Source of the DNA: an uncultured Pseudomonadota bacterium
GTDB taxonomy: Bacteria > Pseudomonadota > Alphaproteobacteria > RF32 > CAG-239
Assembly (NCBI GenBank): GCA_902495305.1
Contig: CABUWG010000074.1
Span: forward strand, 1 to 6,709
Reading direction: 5' to 3'
Length of the DNA stretch: 6,709 bases
The position numbers were made by a program, and so were the translations under genes. Positions within the stretch are counted from its first letter, which is position 1. Every line of letters starts with the position of its first letter. Of this stretch, positions 1-5,809 are shown piece after piece. The notes under the pieces were generated by a model. That model did not search any database, was not told the origin of the DNA, and was given only the letters and a program-made list of their open reading frames with translations.

Positions 1-87
1 GATAACCGAGAAAGCAGCGGCAACAGCAAAAACTGACACCGCAGAGTTTAGTTTCATGTGTAGCATATTTATGTTAATATTCTTCAT
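1..87 (-). CDS. N-terminus of an exported protein (partial, cut by left edge)
   Basis: Only the first 29 codons are in the window. The predicted start MKNININMLHMKLN is followed by a hydrophobic stretch, SAVSVFAVAAAFSVI, which is the n-region plus h-region pattern of a Sec signal peptide. The mature protein and any signal peptidase site lie beyond position 1, so no function can be given; a periplasmic, outer-membrane or lipoprotein product is possible. The ATG at 85-87 is chosen because a strong Shine-Dalgarno sequence, GGGAGG (94-99), sits 6 nt upstream. In-frame ATGs at codons 8 and 11 have no comparable site. A consensus promoter at 208-236 would give a leader of about 110 nt. The frame is open to the window edge. 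Confidence 0.7.
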   Translation of the reverse strand, partial: MKNININMLHMKLNSAVSVFAVAAAFSVI

Positions 88-93
88 CGGCTT

Positions 94-99
94 CCTCCC
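94..99 (-). promoter_or_regulatory. Shine-Dalgarno of the left-edge gene
   Basis: GGGAGG on the minus strand, 6 nt before the ATG at 85-87. This fixes the start of the partial gene. Confidence 0.7.
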
Positions 100-115
100 G
101 AGGCGGGCGCGCCTC
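100..115 (-). promoter_or_regulatory. GC-rich leader hairpin abutting the Shine-Dalgarno
   Basis: GAGGCG and CGCCTC form a perfect 6-bp GC stem around a 4-nt loop, ending one base before the GGGAGG site at 94-99. The CCTC of the stem's 3' arm (minus strand) could in principle pair with the Shine-Dalgarno in another fold, so it may modulate ribosome access. No known riboswitch or leader class is recognised. A six-codon ATG-to-TGA reading frame (MRTIVR, 134 down to 114) ends inside this hairpin; it has no Shine-Dalgarno of its own. Confidence 0.35.
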
Positions 116-207
116 AGCGAACAATTGTCCTCATCGTGCCAAGGCTTGCGCGTTGCTCTTTTCTTTATCTGAACAGCAAAGTGCCCAGAATGGTTAATAC
201 TGGGGTT

Positions 208-236
208 ACTATACCACAAAGAAACGCCAGTGTCAA
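208..236 (-). promoter_or_regulatory. Sigma-70 promoter for the left-edge gene
   Basis: On the minus strand a perfect TTGACA -35 (231-236) is followed after exactly 17 nt by TATAGT (208-213). Transcription would start near 201 and run leftward into the exported-protein gene. The polypurine island begins within about 10 bases upstream of the -35. Confidence 0.75.
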
Positions 237-359
237 GTACTCATGAAAGGCGGGATGGGGATTTTGGCTAGGGGGATAAGAAAAGGCGGGGGAAATTTGG
301 CTAAAAAAGGAGCGGGTGGCGATAAAGGAGAGAAGGGGCAAGAGTGAAGAGGGGGAGAA

Positions 360-376
360 GCAGGTGAGATAAGCGG
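360..376 (+). repeat. 17-bp direct repeat, copy 1
   Basis: GCAGGTGAGATAAGCGG, identical to the copy at 407-423, with starts 47 bp apart. It includes C and T bases, so the identity is not simply low-complexity purine matching. Confidence 0.75.
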
Positions 377-406
377 AGGTAAGGAAGAGGGTGAGAGTGT
401 GGGGAG

Positions 407-423
407 GCAGGTGAGATAAGCGG
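407..423 (+). repeat. 17-bp direct repeat, copy 2
   Basis: Identical to 360-376. A shorter relative, GCAGGT followed by AAAG, lies at 436-445. The flanks differ between copies, so the unit is about 17 bp. Confidence 0.75.
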
Positions 424-666
424 GGTGGGGAAAAGGCAGGTAAAGTGAATTGAGAAAAAAGGGGGTGAAAAAGGGAAGCGTGGAAAAAATGGGATGAAAG
501 AGCGAAAAAAAGTGAAAGGAGAGAAAAGAGAAGGGGGGGGATAATGAGAGGGGCAAAAGGATGGAAGAGGGGAAAGAAAATAAGAGAGGGAGAATAGAGG
601 GAAGAAGAGGCAAGCGGAGAATGAATTTATTAAACATTTTGTCTTAACACTTTGAAAAAAGGCATA

Positions 667-695
667 TTGACAATTATTCAGAAAATGTATATTTA
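667..695 (+). promoter_or_regulatory. Sigma-70 promoter for the 247-aa membrane protein gene
   Basis: A perfect TTGACA -35 (667-672) with TATTTA 17 nt downstream (690-695), or overlapping TATATT at 688-693 with a 15-nt spacer. It faces right, toward the ATG at 735, and gives a leader of about 30 nt. Confidence 0.55.
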
Positions 696-734
696 GAATT
701 TACTTAATTATAACAGAAAGAGTTGTTCTTTAAT

Positions 735-1478
735 ATGTCTGATGACATCCTTAAAAAAATATCATTATCCAGCGTTTTTTCCTCAGCTTGGCGTTATTTG
801 ACAAACAATTGGAAGCCGATGGGTGTTTTTTCCCTGATTAATTATATTTTGACGGCAATCGGCGTTTATGTTCTGGGAGGGACGCAGCATCCGTTGTTTT
901 TGTTGCTGCTGGTTGTGATGTATTTGTTTTGGGGGTGTTTTTTTCGGTTTTATTTTGAGAAAAAACCATATTTGGAAGCCAAACCGTTTGTCCGCTCTCT
1001 GGTTCCGTCGGTCAAGGTTGTGTTTGTGACGGTAGTCGGGGTTTGGGTTTTTTTAATGCTGCCGTATATTCCGTTGTTTTTCGGGCTTGCTTCCGAGGCG
1101 GAAATGCAAGGTTTTCTTGATGAATATGTGTTCTTTTTGCAAAAATATATGCAGGATACGCCGTTGTTGGACATTGTTTTAAATTTGGTTTTGGTATTGA
1201 TTATGCCGCTGATTTTGTATCGTCCGATGCTGGCCTGGGTAGCGGCGCTGATGGGGCGGCGCGGGTCGCTGCGGATCGCATGGTCAAAGACGAAGGGCAA
1301 TTACAGGCAATTTGTGCTCATGGCTTTGGTGATGAATATTCCGATGGCATTATTGGATTTTGTTGCCGGTGTTTCCGGTGTTGGAGAAGCTGTCAGTTTG
1401 TTGATTTTTTCGCCGCTTTTGGTGTATTATAATCTGGTTATAGCACAGGTGTATGACTTTTTTTATCTTCAGGATTAA
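735..1478 (+). CDS. Polytopic inner-membrane protein of unknown function
   Basis: A 247-aa protein starting MSDDILKKISLSSVFSSAWRY. I do not recognise a family with confidence. A short amphipathic cytoplasmic N-terminus is followed by about six hydrophobic spans, near residues 30-48, 53-72, 90-115, 143-168, 190-210 and 217-238. A small acidic loop lies between spans 3 and 4, and a basic stretch with GRRGS and WSKTKGNYR before span 5 would face the cytoplasm. The layout loosely recalls YciC/UPF0259-like integral membrane proteins, but that is a guess. ATG at 735 is preferred over TTG at 723 because the purine-rich AGAAAGAG (715-722) directly abuts the TTG, too close to act as a ribosome site, and lies 12 nt from the ATG. 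The gene appears monocistronic, with its own promoter upstream and a terminator 2 bases after the stop. Confidence 0.8.
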   Translation: MSDDILKKISLSSVFSSAWRYLTNNWKPMGVFSLINYILTAIGVYVLGGTQHPLFLLLLVVMYLFWGCFFRFYFEKKPYLEAKPFVRSLVPSVKVVFVTVVGVWVFLMLPYIPLFFGLASEAEMQGFLDEYVFFLQKYMQDTPLLDIVLNLVLVLIMPLILYRPMLAWVAALMGRRGSLRIAWSKTKGNYRQFVLMALVMNIPMALLDFVAGVSGVGEAVSLLIFSPLLVYYNLVIAQVYDFFYLQD

Positions 1479-1480
1479 AC

Positions 1481-1510
1481 AAAAAAGCACTTCTTCAGAA
1501 GTGCTTTTTT
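1481..1510. terminator. Bidirectional Rho-independent terminator between convergent genes
   Basis: A near-perfect palindrome: six A, stem GCACTTC, 4-nt loop TTCA, stem GAAGTGC, six T. The flanking A- and T-runs make it a working intrinsic terminator on both strands. It lies 2 bases after the stop of the rightward membrane gene and 1 base beyond the stop of the leftward 170-aa gene. Confidence 0.9.
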
Positions 1511-1511
1511 G

Positions 1512-2024
1512 TTAGTCTTCGTCGTATTTTTTCATTTTTTCGGTCAGGACATTGTCATTCCAACTTCCCGGAGTTTTCCAACAATTGTCTTCCTCAGGCG
1601 TATATATTTTTTGCATTTGCCGCCTGATGTCTTCTTTTTCCGGTACGTCTTGAGGAAGATTTATGGTGTATTTTTCCTGTTTGTATTGCAGAAACAAATG
1701 TTTTCTGGCTGCTTTTTCGATGATGATGTCGTAGCCCCGAATGAAAAAACGAGAACTGTCCAGAGCCGGATGTGAATGAAACAAGCAAAGTATTTGAGAG
1801 TTTTTCCGCTCAATGAACAGGTGAATAGCATTGTTTAAGCAATAATGGCTTAATTCCTGATTTTGAAAAAGCGGGGTTATTTTTTTGCAGTGAATGCCGC
1901 CATAAAAAATGTCCCAATAATACAGAGCTCCGTTGCTGCCGGAAACAATCCGGCTGAAAGAAAACATATTGCTGATGTTTTCTTGCGCTTTTTTGCCAAA
2001 TGAAATTTGTAATTCCAGACTCAT
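1512..2024 (-). CDS. Hypothetical 170-aa cytoplasmic protein
   Basis: The protein starts MSLELQISFGKKAQENISN and ends KYDED. It has no signal peptide or membrane span. The centre is a predicted alpha/beta core with a hydrophobic strand and a short HSHP motif (residues 80-86, CLFHSHP), and the C-terminal third is charged and probably helical. HSHP recalls the JAMM/MPN metalloprotease motif, but the S-x-x-D that should follow at the usual distance and a clear upstream catalytic Glu are missing, so I do not assign that family. The frame is open upstream to 2342, but that part lies over the dipeptidase gene and its terminator, so the ATG at 2022-2024 is chosen. No Shine-Dalgarno precedes it; instead TATAAT lies 10 nt upstream, hinting at a leaderless mRNA. 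It ends against the shared terminator at 1481-1510. Confidence 0.7.
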   Translation of the reverse strand: MSLELQISFGKKAQENISNMFSFSRIVSGSNGALYYWDIFYGGIHCKKITPLFQNQELSHYCLNNAIHLFIERKNSQILCLFHSHPALDSSRFFIRGYDIIIEKAARKHLFLQYKQEKYTINLPQDVPEKEDIRRQMQKIYTPEEDNCWKTPGSWNDNVLTEKMKKYDED

Positions 2025-2034
2025 AATATTTAAA

Positions 2035-2040
2035 ATTATA
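2035..2040 (-). promoter_or_regulatory. Possible -10 element of the 170-aa protein gene
   Basis: A perfect TATAAT on the minus strand, 10 nt before the ATG at 2022-2024. No recognisable -35 lies 16-18 nt upstream, because that stretch is part of the hairpin at 2059-2082. If used, transcription would begin within a few bases of the start codon. A chance match in AT-rich DNA is possible. Confidence 0.35.
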
Positions 2041-2058
2041 GGATTAATAATTAAATTT

Positions 2059-2082
2059 ACGGCTCTGTGATAGCAGAGCCGT
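2059..2082 (-). terminator. Hairpin terminator after the ligA-dipeptidase operon
   Basis: ACGGCTCTG and CAGAGCCGT form a perfect 9-bp stem around a 6-nt loop, 24 nt beyond the dipeptidase stop. On the minus strand it is followed by an AT-rich tract containing short T-runs (AAATTTAATTATT), not a solid U-tract, so termination may be partial and some read-through into the 170-aa gene is possible. Confidence 0.65.
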
Positions 2083-2106
2083 TTGAAGATGTCAATTGTA
2101 AAGAGG

Positions 2107-2715
2107 TCAGAGTTCCGGTATCGGATAATTTTGTCCGCCGGGGAGGTTGTAATGCCACCATTCGTGCGGAATGGATGCCAGCCCGATACTTTCCATGAGC
2201 TGCTTGAGGAACTGTCGGTTTTTTGTGGCTTCTGCCATTTCCGGCGCATTATAATCATGGCGGGCTTTTTGCAAATGGGCAAAAAATTCTTCGGTTTTGC
2301 CTTGTTGTATTTGTTGGGCAAAATAGGGGGTATAGGCGTCAACGTTGGTCGGATAAATCAGTTCATTGCCGCTTTCATCACACAGGCAGACATCAATCGC
2401 GGTGGCATGGCAATGTTGGGAACGCTCCGGATTGGCGGCAAAAAATCCTTCCATCGGGATTATCTCTTTTAACATTTTATGAGCCAGCGGCGGCCGGTAA
2501 GCGTCAAAAATTTTGAGTTTTAGTTTTTGTTCTTTCAGAACAGGGATGAGTTGGGATAAATTTTCCCACATGTCTTTGTGGACAATAGCGCGGTTGCCGA
2601 ATCCGATTTTTTCATAAACCGCAACACCGGTCATGTTTTGCGGGACGGCATACATCATTGCAATAATGAAAGGATCTCCGCTGATTTCGATGTATTCTTC
2701 TGGCAGTTTTTTCAT
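2107..2715 (-). CDS. ddpX: D-alanyl-D-alanine dipeptidase (VanX/DdpX type, peptidase M15D)
   Basis: A 202-aa protein, the size of VanX (202 aa). This family uses zinc to hydrolyse the dipeptide D-Ala-D-Ala in the cytoplasm, either recycling wall-derived D-alanine or, in van operons, removing the normal precursor. Visible motifs in family order: DAYRP (71-75, R74 matching the transition-state Arg), S-x-H-x6-D as SQHCHATAID (zinc ligands H101 and D108), and EWWH (185-188, catalytic E185 and zinc ligand H188). All expected catalytic residues are present. The glycine usual in S-x-H-x-x-G is Ala104. There is no signal peptide. The start codon overlaps the ligA stop (ATGA, 2712-2715), with a weak GGAA site (2724-2727) inside the ligA end, so translation is probably coupled. 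No vanA, vanH or vanRS gene is in the window, so recycling is likelier than glycopeptide resistance. The symbol is by family; vanX-like is equivalent. Confidence 0.9.
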   Translation of the reverse strand: MKKLPEEYIEISGDPFIIAMMYAVPQNMTGVAVYEKIGFGNRAIVHKDMWENLSQLIPVLKEQKLKLKIFDAYRPPLAHKMLKEIIPMEGFFAANPERSQHCHATAIDVCLCDESGNELIYPTNVDAYTPYFAQQIQQGKTEEFFAHLQKARHDYNAPEMAEATKNRQFLKQLMESIGLASIPHEWWHYNLPGGQNYPIPEL

Positions 2716-4790
2716 TTTATCAGTTCCAAAAATTCTTCTTCCGTTAATATATTTAGGTTCAGTTCCCGAGCTTTAGAGGCTTTTGAGCCGGCATCGGCGC
2801 CGATAATAACATAGTCGGTATTTTTTGAAACGGAGCCGGAAACTTTGGCTCCCAGACTTAGGGCTTTGGCTTTAGCTTCCGAGCGGGTCATTTTTTCAAG
2901 TGTTCCCGTGAATACGACGGTTTTGCCGGCAATCGGCGAGGAATAGTCAGTTTCGTCAACAAAGTCTTCGACGCTGATTTCCTGTAGCAGGCCGTTGATG
3001 GTTCTGAGGTTGTGTTGTTCGGCAAAAAATTCGACAATATCCTTGGCCATGGCGCCGCCGATGCCATCAATCTCGACCAGCTTCAATGTTTCTTTGTTTA
3101 TCATGTCATCCATAAAATGTTTGAAGCTGCCGTAGTTTTTTGCAATCAGGCGGGCGGTGGCGGTTCCGACCTGCCGAATCCCCAAAGCGTAAATAAAACG
3201 CGGCAAGTCAATCCGGCGTTTGGCGTTGATGGCTTTGAACAGGTTGTCGACGGATTTTTTGCCCCAGCCTTCACGCATTTCCAAATGCAGCGGCGCACTG
3301 TTTTGATGAGCAAATAAATCTCCGTCTTTGTTGCGCCGTTCCAGTGAGAAGATGTCAACCGGCGAGGTGACGATGCCTTCGTTGTAGAAATCTTCAACGA
3401 TTTTGCGTCCCAGACCCTCAATATCAAAAGCCTCGCGCGATACAAAATGGATAATCCGTTCAATGGCCTGTGCCGGACAGGTCAGTCCTCCGGTGCAGCG
3501 GCGGACGGCTTCGTCTTCTTCACGAATGGCATGAGCACCGCATTGCGGGCAGGTATGCGGAAAGTCAAATTCCCTAGAATCGGCCGGACGTTTGTCTTTG
3601 ATGACCTCGACCACCTGCGGAATAACATCGCCGGCGCGTTGAATTATGACAGAATCGCCGATGCGGATGTCTTTGCGTTTGATTTCATCTTCATTATGCA
3701 GGGTTGCGTGAGAAACGATAACGCCGCCGACGTTAACTGGCTCCAAGTCCGCTACCGGTGTCAGGGCGCCCGTTCTGCCGACCTGAATGCGAATATTATT
3801 GATTCTGGTGACGGCTTGTTCTGCCGGAAATTTATGGGCAATCGCCCATCTCGGCGTGCGGGTCAGAAAGCCCAAACGTTCCTGCAATGCAATCGAGTTG
3901 ACTTTATAGACCATGCCGTCAATGTCATAGGGCAGGGAAGAACGAATCTCTCCCAGCCGAATGAAGCTGTCTTCAATTTCCTTAACGGTATGGCAGAGTT
4001 TGTTATTGGGGTTGACAGGAAAGCCCCAGATTTTCAGGTGTTCAAAAAAATCTGCCTGAGAGTCCCAAACGCGTTCGGAGACTTCTCCCCAGGTATAAGC
4101 AAAAATGCTCAGGTTGCGTTCGGCCGTGATCGTGGCATCGAGCTGCCGCAATGAACCGGCGGCGGCGTTGCGCGGGTTGGCAAAAGGTTTTTTTCCTTCG
4201 GCTTCGTATTTTTGGTTTAAAGCAAAAAAGTCGTGTTTTGACATATAGACTTCGCCGCGGATTTCCAAAATGTCCGGTACATTGCCGTTAAGCTGTCGCG
4301 GCAGGCCGCGAATCGTTTTCAAGTTTTCCGTGATGTCTTCGCCGGTTGTACCGTCACCGCGGGTTGCCCCTTGTACGAATCGGCCTTTTTCATAACGGGC
4401 GGAAAAAGACAAGCCGTCAATTTTGGGTTCGGCCATGAATGCAATGTCTTCCGAAGTATTTAAAAAGCGTTTGACAGACATAATAAAGTCGTCCAGTTCT
4501 TCTATGGAAAAGATATCACCGAGAGAAAGCATGGGAAAACGATGTTTGACTTTTCCGAAGTCTGAGCGAATCGGGGCGCCGATTTTTTGGGACGGACTGT
4601 CTTTGCGAATCAGTTCCGGAAAGCGGGTCTCGATTTGGGCATTGCGCAGTTTTAATTCGTCATAAGCGGCATCGCTTAAATAGGGGGCATCGTTTTGGTA
4701 ATAGGCGATGTCGGATTTTGCCATTTCGGCAGCAATGTTTTTTAGTTCTTCGGCGGCCTCGGCGGCAGTTAATTCTTCAACTTTTTTCAT
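2712..4790 (-). CDS. ligA: NAD+-dependent DNA ligase LigA
   Basis: A 692-aa protein that seals nicks with 5'-phosphate and 3'-OH ends using NAD+, needed for Okazaki fragment joining and repair. All bacterial LigA domains are present in order. The Ia region lies at about 1-65, with YY and D-YD-L motifs for NMN binding. The adenylation domain has KIDG at 123-126 (K123 forms the adenylate), TRGDGTTGED (144-153) and EIRGEVYM (176-183). The OB fold covers about 315-405 (HKFPAE, VGRTGALTPVA). A Cys4 zinc finger has Cys at 414, 417, 432 and 438. Helix-hairpin-helix repeats span about 445-605, and a C-terminal BRCT domain about 618-692. The REGWG-KS segment looks alphaproteobacterial. The ATG at 4788-4790 is chosen over 4800-4802 because TGAGG (4797-4801) lies 6 nt upstream as Shine-Dalgarno and itself covers the earlier ATG. 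It is first in an operon with the dipeptidase. Confidence 0.98.
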   Translation of the reverse strand: MKKVEELTAAEAAEELKNIAAEMAKSDIAYYQNDAPYLSDAAYDELKLRNAQIETRFPELIRKDSPSQKIGAPIRSDFGKVKHRFPMLSLGDIFSIEELDDFIMSVKRFLNTSEDIAFMAEPKIDGLSFSARYEKGRFVQGATRGDGTTGEDITENLKTIRGLPRQLNGNVPDILEIRGEVYMSKHDFFALNQKYEAEGKKPFANPRNAAAGSLRQLDATITAERNLSIFAYTWGEVSERVWDSQADFFEHLKIWGFPVNPNNKLCHTVKEIEDSFIRLGEIRSSLPYDIDGMVYKVNSIALQERLGFLTRTPRWAIAHKFPAEQAVTRINNIRIQVGRTGALTPVADLEPVNVGGVIVSHATLHNEDEIKRKDIRIGDSVIIQRAGDVIPQVVEVIKDKRPADSREFDFPHTCPQCGAHAIREEDEAVRRCTGGLTCPAQAIERIIHFVSREAFDIEGLGRKIVEDFYNEGIVTSPVDIFSLERRNKDGDLFAHQNSAPLHLEMREGWGKKSVDNLFKAINAKRRIDLPRFIYALGIRQVGTATARLIAKNYGSFKHFMDDMINKETLKLVEIDGIGGAMAKDIVEFFAEQHNLRTINGLLQEISVEDFVDETDYSSPIAGKTVVFTGTLEKMTRSEAKAKALSLGAKVSGSVSKNTDYVIIGADAGSKASKARELNLNILTEEEFLELIK

Positions 4791-4796
4791 TTTATA

Positions 4797-4801
4797 CCTC
4801 A
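4797..4801 (-). promoter_or_regulatory. Shine-Dalgarno that sets the ligA start
   Basis: TGAGG on the minus strand, 6 nt before the ATG at 4788-4790. It overlaps the alternative ATG at 4800-4802, which argues against that earlier start. Farther upstream, TATATT-like -10 sequences occur before position 4820, but I cannot pair them with a good -35, so no ligA promoter is called. Confidence 0.65.
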
Positions 4802-4889
4802 TTATTGTTTTTAATATAAGGTTTTTGTAAAAAATTTCTATGAGAAATGCGGACTTGTTCAGAGGTTGATTGCTGTCCGGAGATAAAAG

Positions 4890-4921
4890 AAAACGCGGGA
4901 ATCGTATGACTTCCGCGTTTT
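4890..4921 (-). terminator. Intrinsic terminator after the DUF1189-like gene
   Basis: AAAACGCGG and CCGCGTTTT form a 9-bp stem; three more bases on each side of the loop (GAA/TTC) can pair if one G bulges. On the minus strand the stem is followed by TTTTCTTTT. It starts about 20 nt beyond the stop at 4941 and separates this gene from ligA. A T-run on the + strand (4922-4930) would let it act in both directions. Confidence 0.8.
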
Positions 4922-4940
4922 GTTTTTTTTACGAATCGGG

Positions 4941-5672
4941 TTAAACTTCGGCCGTGTTAACCGGCAGCATATGGATTAATACGCCTTGGGCGATTATCAT
5001 TATGATAAAAATGCCGAATCCGGGAATGGCCAGTCCCAGCGTATTGGCAAAAAATACCAGTATGTAAACTGCAAACAGGCACAGAATACTTAAACGCATG
5101 CGCGAATCGAAATCTATCTTCTTGCGGAAAAGCAGCGAAAGCAGCCAGGCCGTGAAAGCAAAGACAATTGCGCTCAGAAAATAGAAGACAAATAAGCCGA
5201 TGGCACAGAAAATCCAGACATAGAAAGCCATTTGGTTTAAGAAATCAGAAAAGACATCGGTATAATCTTGTTTTTCAAGTTTTAATGATTCCGGATATTG
5301 TGTGGTGCGAATCTGGTTGTTGTTGACGGTGTATATATATTTGCGTGTGAGGTAAACGCCTGCCGGCAGTTTGGTGGCTTCGAGAGAATCGACCGTCGTG
5401 TCTAAAATTATCGGAAGAAACATTGGTTGTCCGTTGACAGTTCCAAGATTGACGGTGGCATCGCGGAAAGTATCCGCCGGATCGGTAATGACATTATTGC
5501 TGATGGTAATAGGCAGGAGTTTGTCTGCTGTTTGCTGGGCGTAGGGAATCGCAATTTGCGCTTTGTCCCGCAGTTTCAGAGTCGTGGTGATTGAGGCAAT
5601 TACGGTAATGATGAGAATGAATTTTATGCCAAATCCGGTACCCGAAGAAATGTAGTTGAGAATTTTATTCAT
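4941..5672 (-). CDS. Membrane protein, DUF1189-like
   Basis: A 243-aa protein. One N-terminal membrane span (15-33) leads to an extracytoplasmic domain (about 34-147), then three more spans near 150-178, 193-211 and 215-236, separated by a short basic cytoplasmic loop (RKK at 183-185). The soluble domain has the pattern I associate with DUF1189 proteins: LPITISNNVI (53-62), a PIILDTT segment (87-93) and AGVYLTRKYIYTVNN (104-118). Function in that family is unknown, and the assignment rests on recalled pattern, not a search. The ATG at 5670-5672 has an excellent Shine-Dalgarno, AAAGGA (5681-5686), 8 nt upstream. It is transcribed from its own promoter (5706-5733), is isolated from infC by a terminator, and ends at the terminator at 4890-4921, so it is probably monocistronic. 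Confidence 0.85.
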   Translation of the reverse strand: MNKILNYISSGTGFGIKFILIITVIASITTTLKLRDKAQIAIPYAQQTADKLLPITISNNVITDPADTFRDATVNLGTVNGQPMFLPIILDTTVDSLEATKLPAGVYLTRKYIYTVNNNQIRTTQYPESLKLEKQDYTDVFSDFLNQMAFYVWIFCAIGLFVFYFLSAIVFAFTAWLLSLLFRKKIDFDSRMRLSILCLFAVYILVFFANTLGLAIPGFGIFIIMIIAQGVLIHMLPVNTAEV

Positions 5673-5705
5673 TATGAATGTCCTTTGGTTAAAATTGGTG
5701 TCGTT

Positions 5706-5733
5706 ATTTTAATAAATAGTGGCGGAATGTAAA
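5706..5733 (-). promoter_or_regulatory. Promoter of the DUF1189-like gene
   Basis: TTTACA (5728-5733) and TAAAAT (5706-5711) on the minus strand with a 16-nt spacer, lying between the infC terminator and the Shine-Dalgarno at 5681-5686. Confidence 0.5.
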
Positions 5734-5753
5734 TTAAAAACTTTAAGGGAAAT

Positions 5754-5780
5754 AAAAAAGGAAGCATTTGGCGCTTCCTT
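5754..5780 (-). terminator. Intrinsic terminator of infC
   Basis: AAGGAAGC and GCTTCCTT form an 8-bp stem around a 7-nt loop. On the minus strand the stem runs into six or more T and then ATTT. It lies 30 nt after the infC stop, so infC is not co-transcribed with the next leftward gene. Confidence 0.85.
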
Positions 5781-5809
5781 GTAATTAAGAATGATGAGAA
5801 TCGCGTTCT

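Larger units (their letters stand above)
244..621. other. Polypurine/polypyrimidine strand-asymmetric island, no gene
   Basis: About 380 bases whose + strand is almost entirely G and A. By eye I count roughly 18 C and 38 T, so about 85% purine, with many G-runs including eight G at 533-540. The bias starts just upstream of the leftward promoter (-35 at 231-236) and stops near 621, where ordinary AT-rich promoter DNA for the rightward gene begins. Recurrent words include GATAAG at 275, 368 and 415, GCAGGT at 360, 407 and 436, and TTTGGCTA at 263 and 296. The opposite strand is open in long frames only because a pyrimidine strand cannot spell stop codons. Possible roles (triplex or G-quadruplex structure, R-loop, insulator between divergent genes, an untranslated purine-rich RNA) are inference. 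Confidence 0.8.

Noticed and set aside
360..445. CRISPR-like array from the spaced repeats
   Set aside because: There are only two full copies of a 17-mer, with uneven spacing and purine-biased spacers, and no cas genes.
233..637. A 134-aa minus-strand reading frame rich in Phe, Leu, Ser and Pro
   Set aside because: It is the pyrimidine strand of the polypurine island. Stop codons need purines, so long open frames appear there by composition alone. It has no Shine-Dalgarno, and its end overlaps the leftward promoter.
723..734. TTG start for the membrane protein, adding four residues
   Set aside because: The purine-rich ribosome site directly abuts this TTG, leaving no spacer; the ATG at 735 is better placed.
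1758..1784. JAMM/MPN metalloprotease assignment from HSHP in the 170-aa protein
   Set aside because: The required S-x-x-D is not at the usual distance after the second His, and no clear catalytic Glu is seen upstream; kept only as a lead.
2025..2342. Upstream extension of the 170-aa protein to 276 aa
   Set aside because: The extra 106 codons run through the operon terminator and antiparallel-frame sequence of the dipeptidase gene on the same strand, and have the composition of a shadow frame.
2107..2715. Glycopeptide resistance cassette (van operon)
   Set aside because: Only the dipeptidase is present; there is no D-Ala-D-Lac ligase, VanH-type dehydrogenase or two-component system, and the gene is coupled to ligA.
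4791..4802. Earlier ATG for ligA, adding four residues
   Set aside because: The best Shine-Dalgarno (TGAGG, 4797-4801) overlaps this codon and is correctly spaced for the ATG at 4788-4790.
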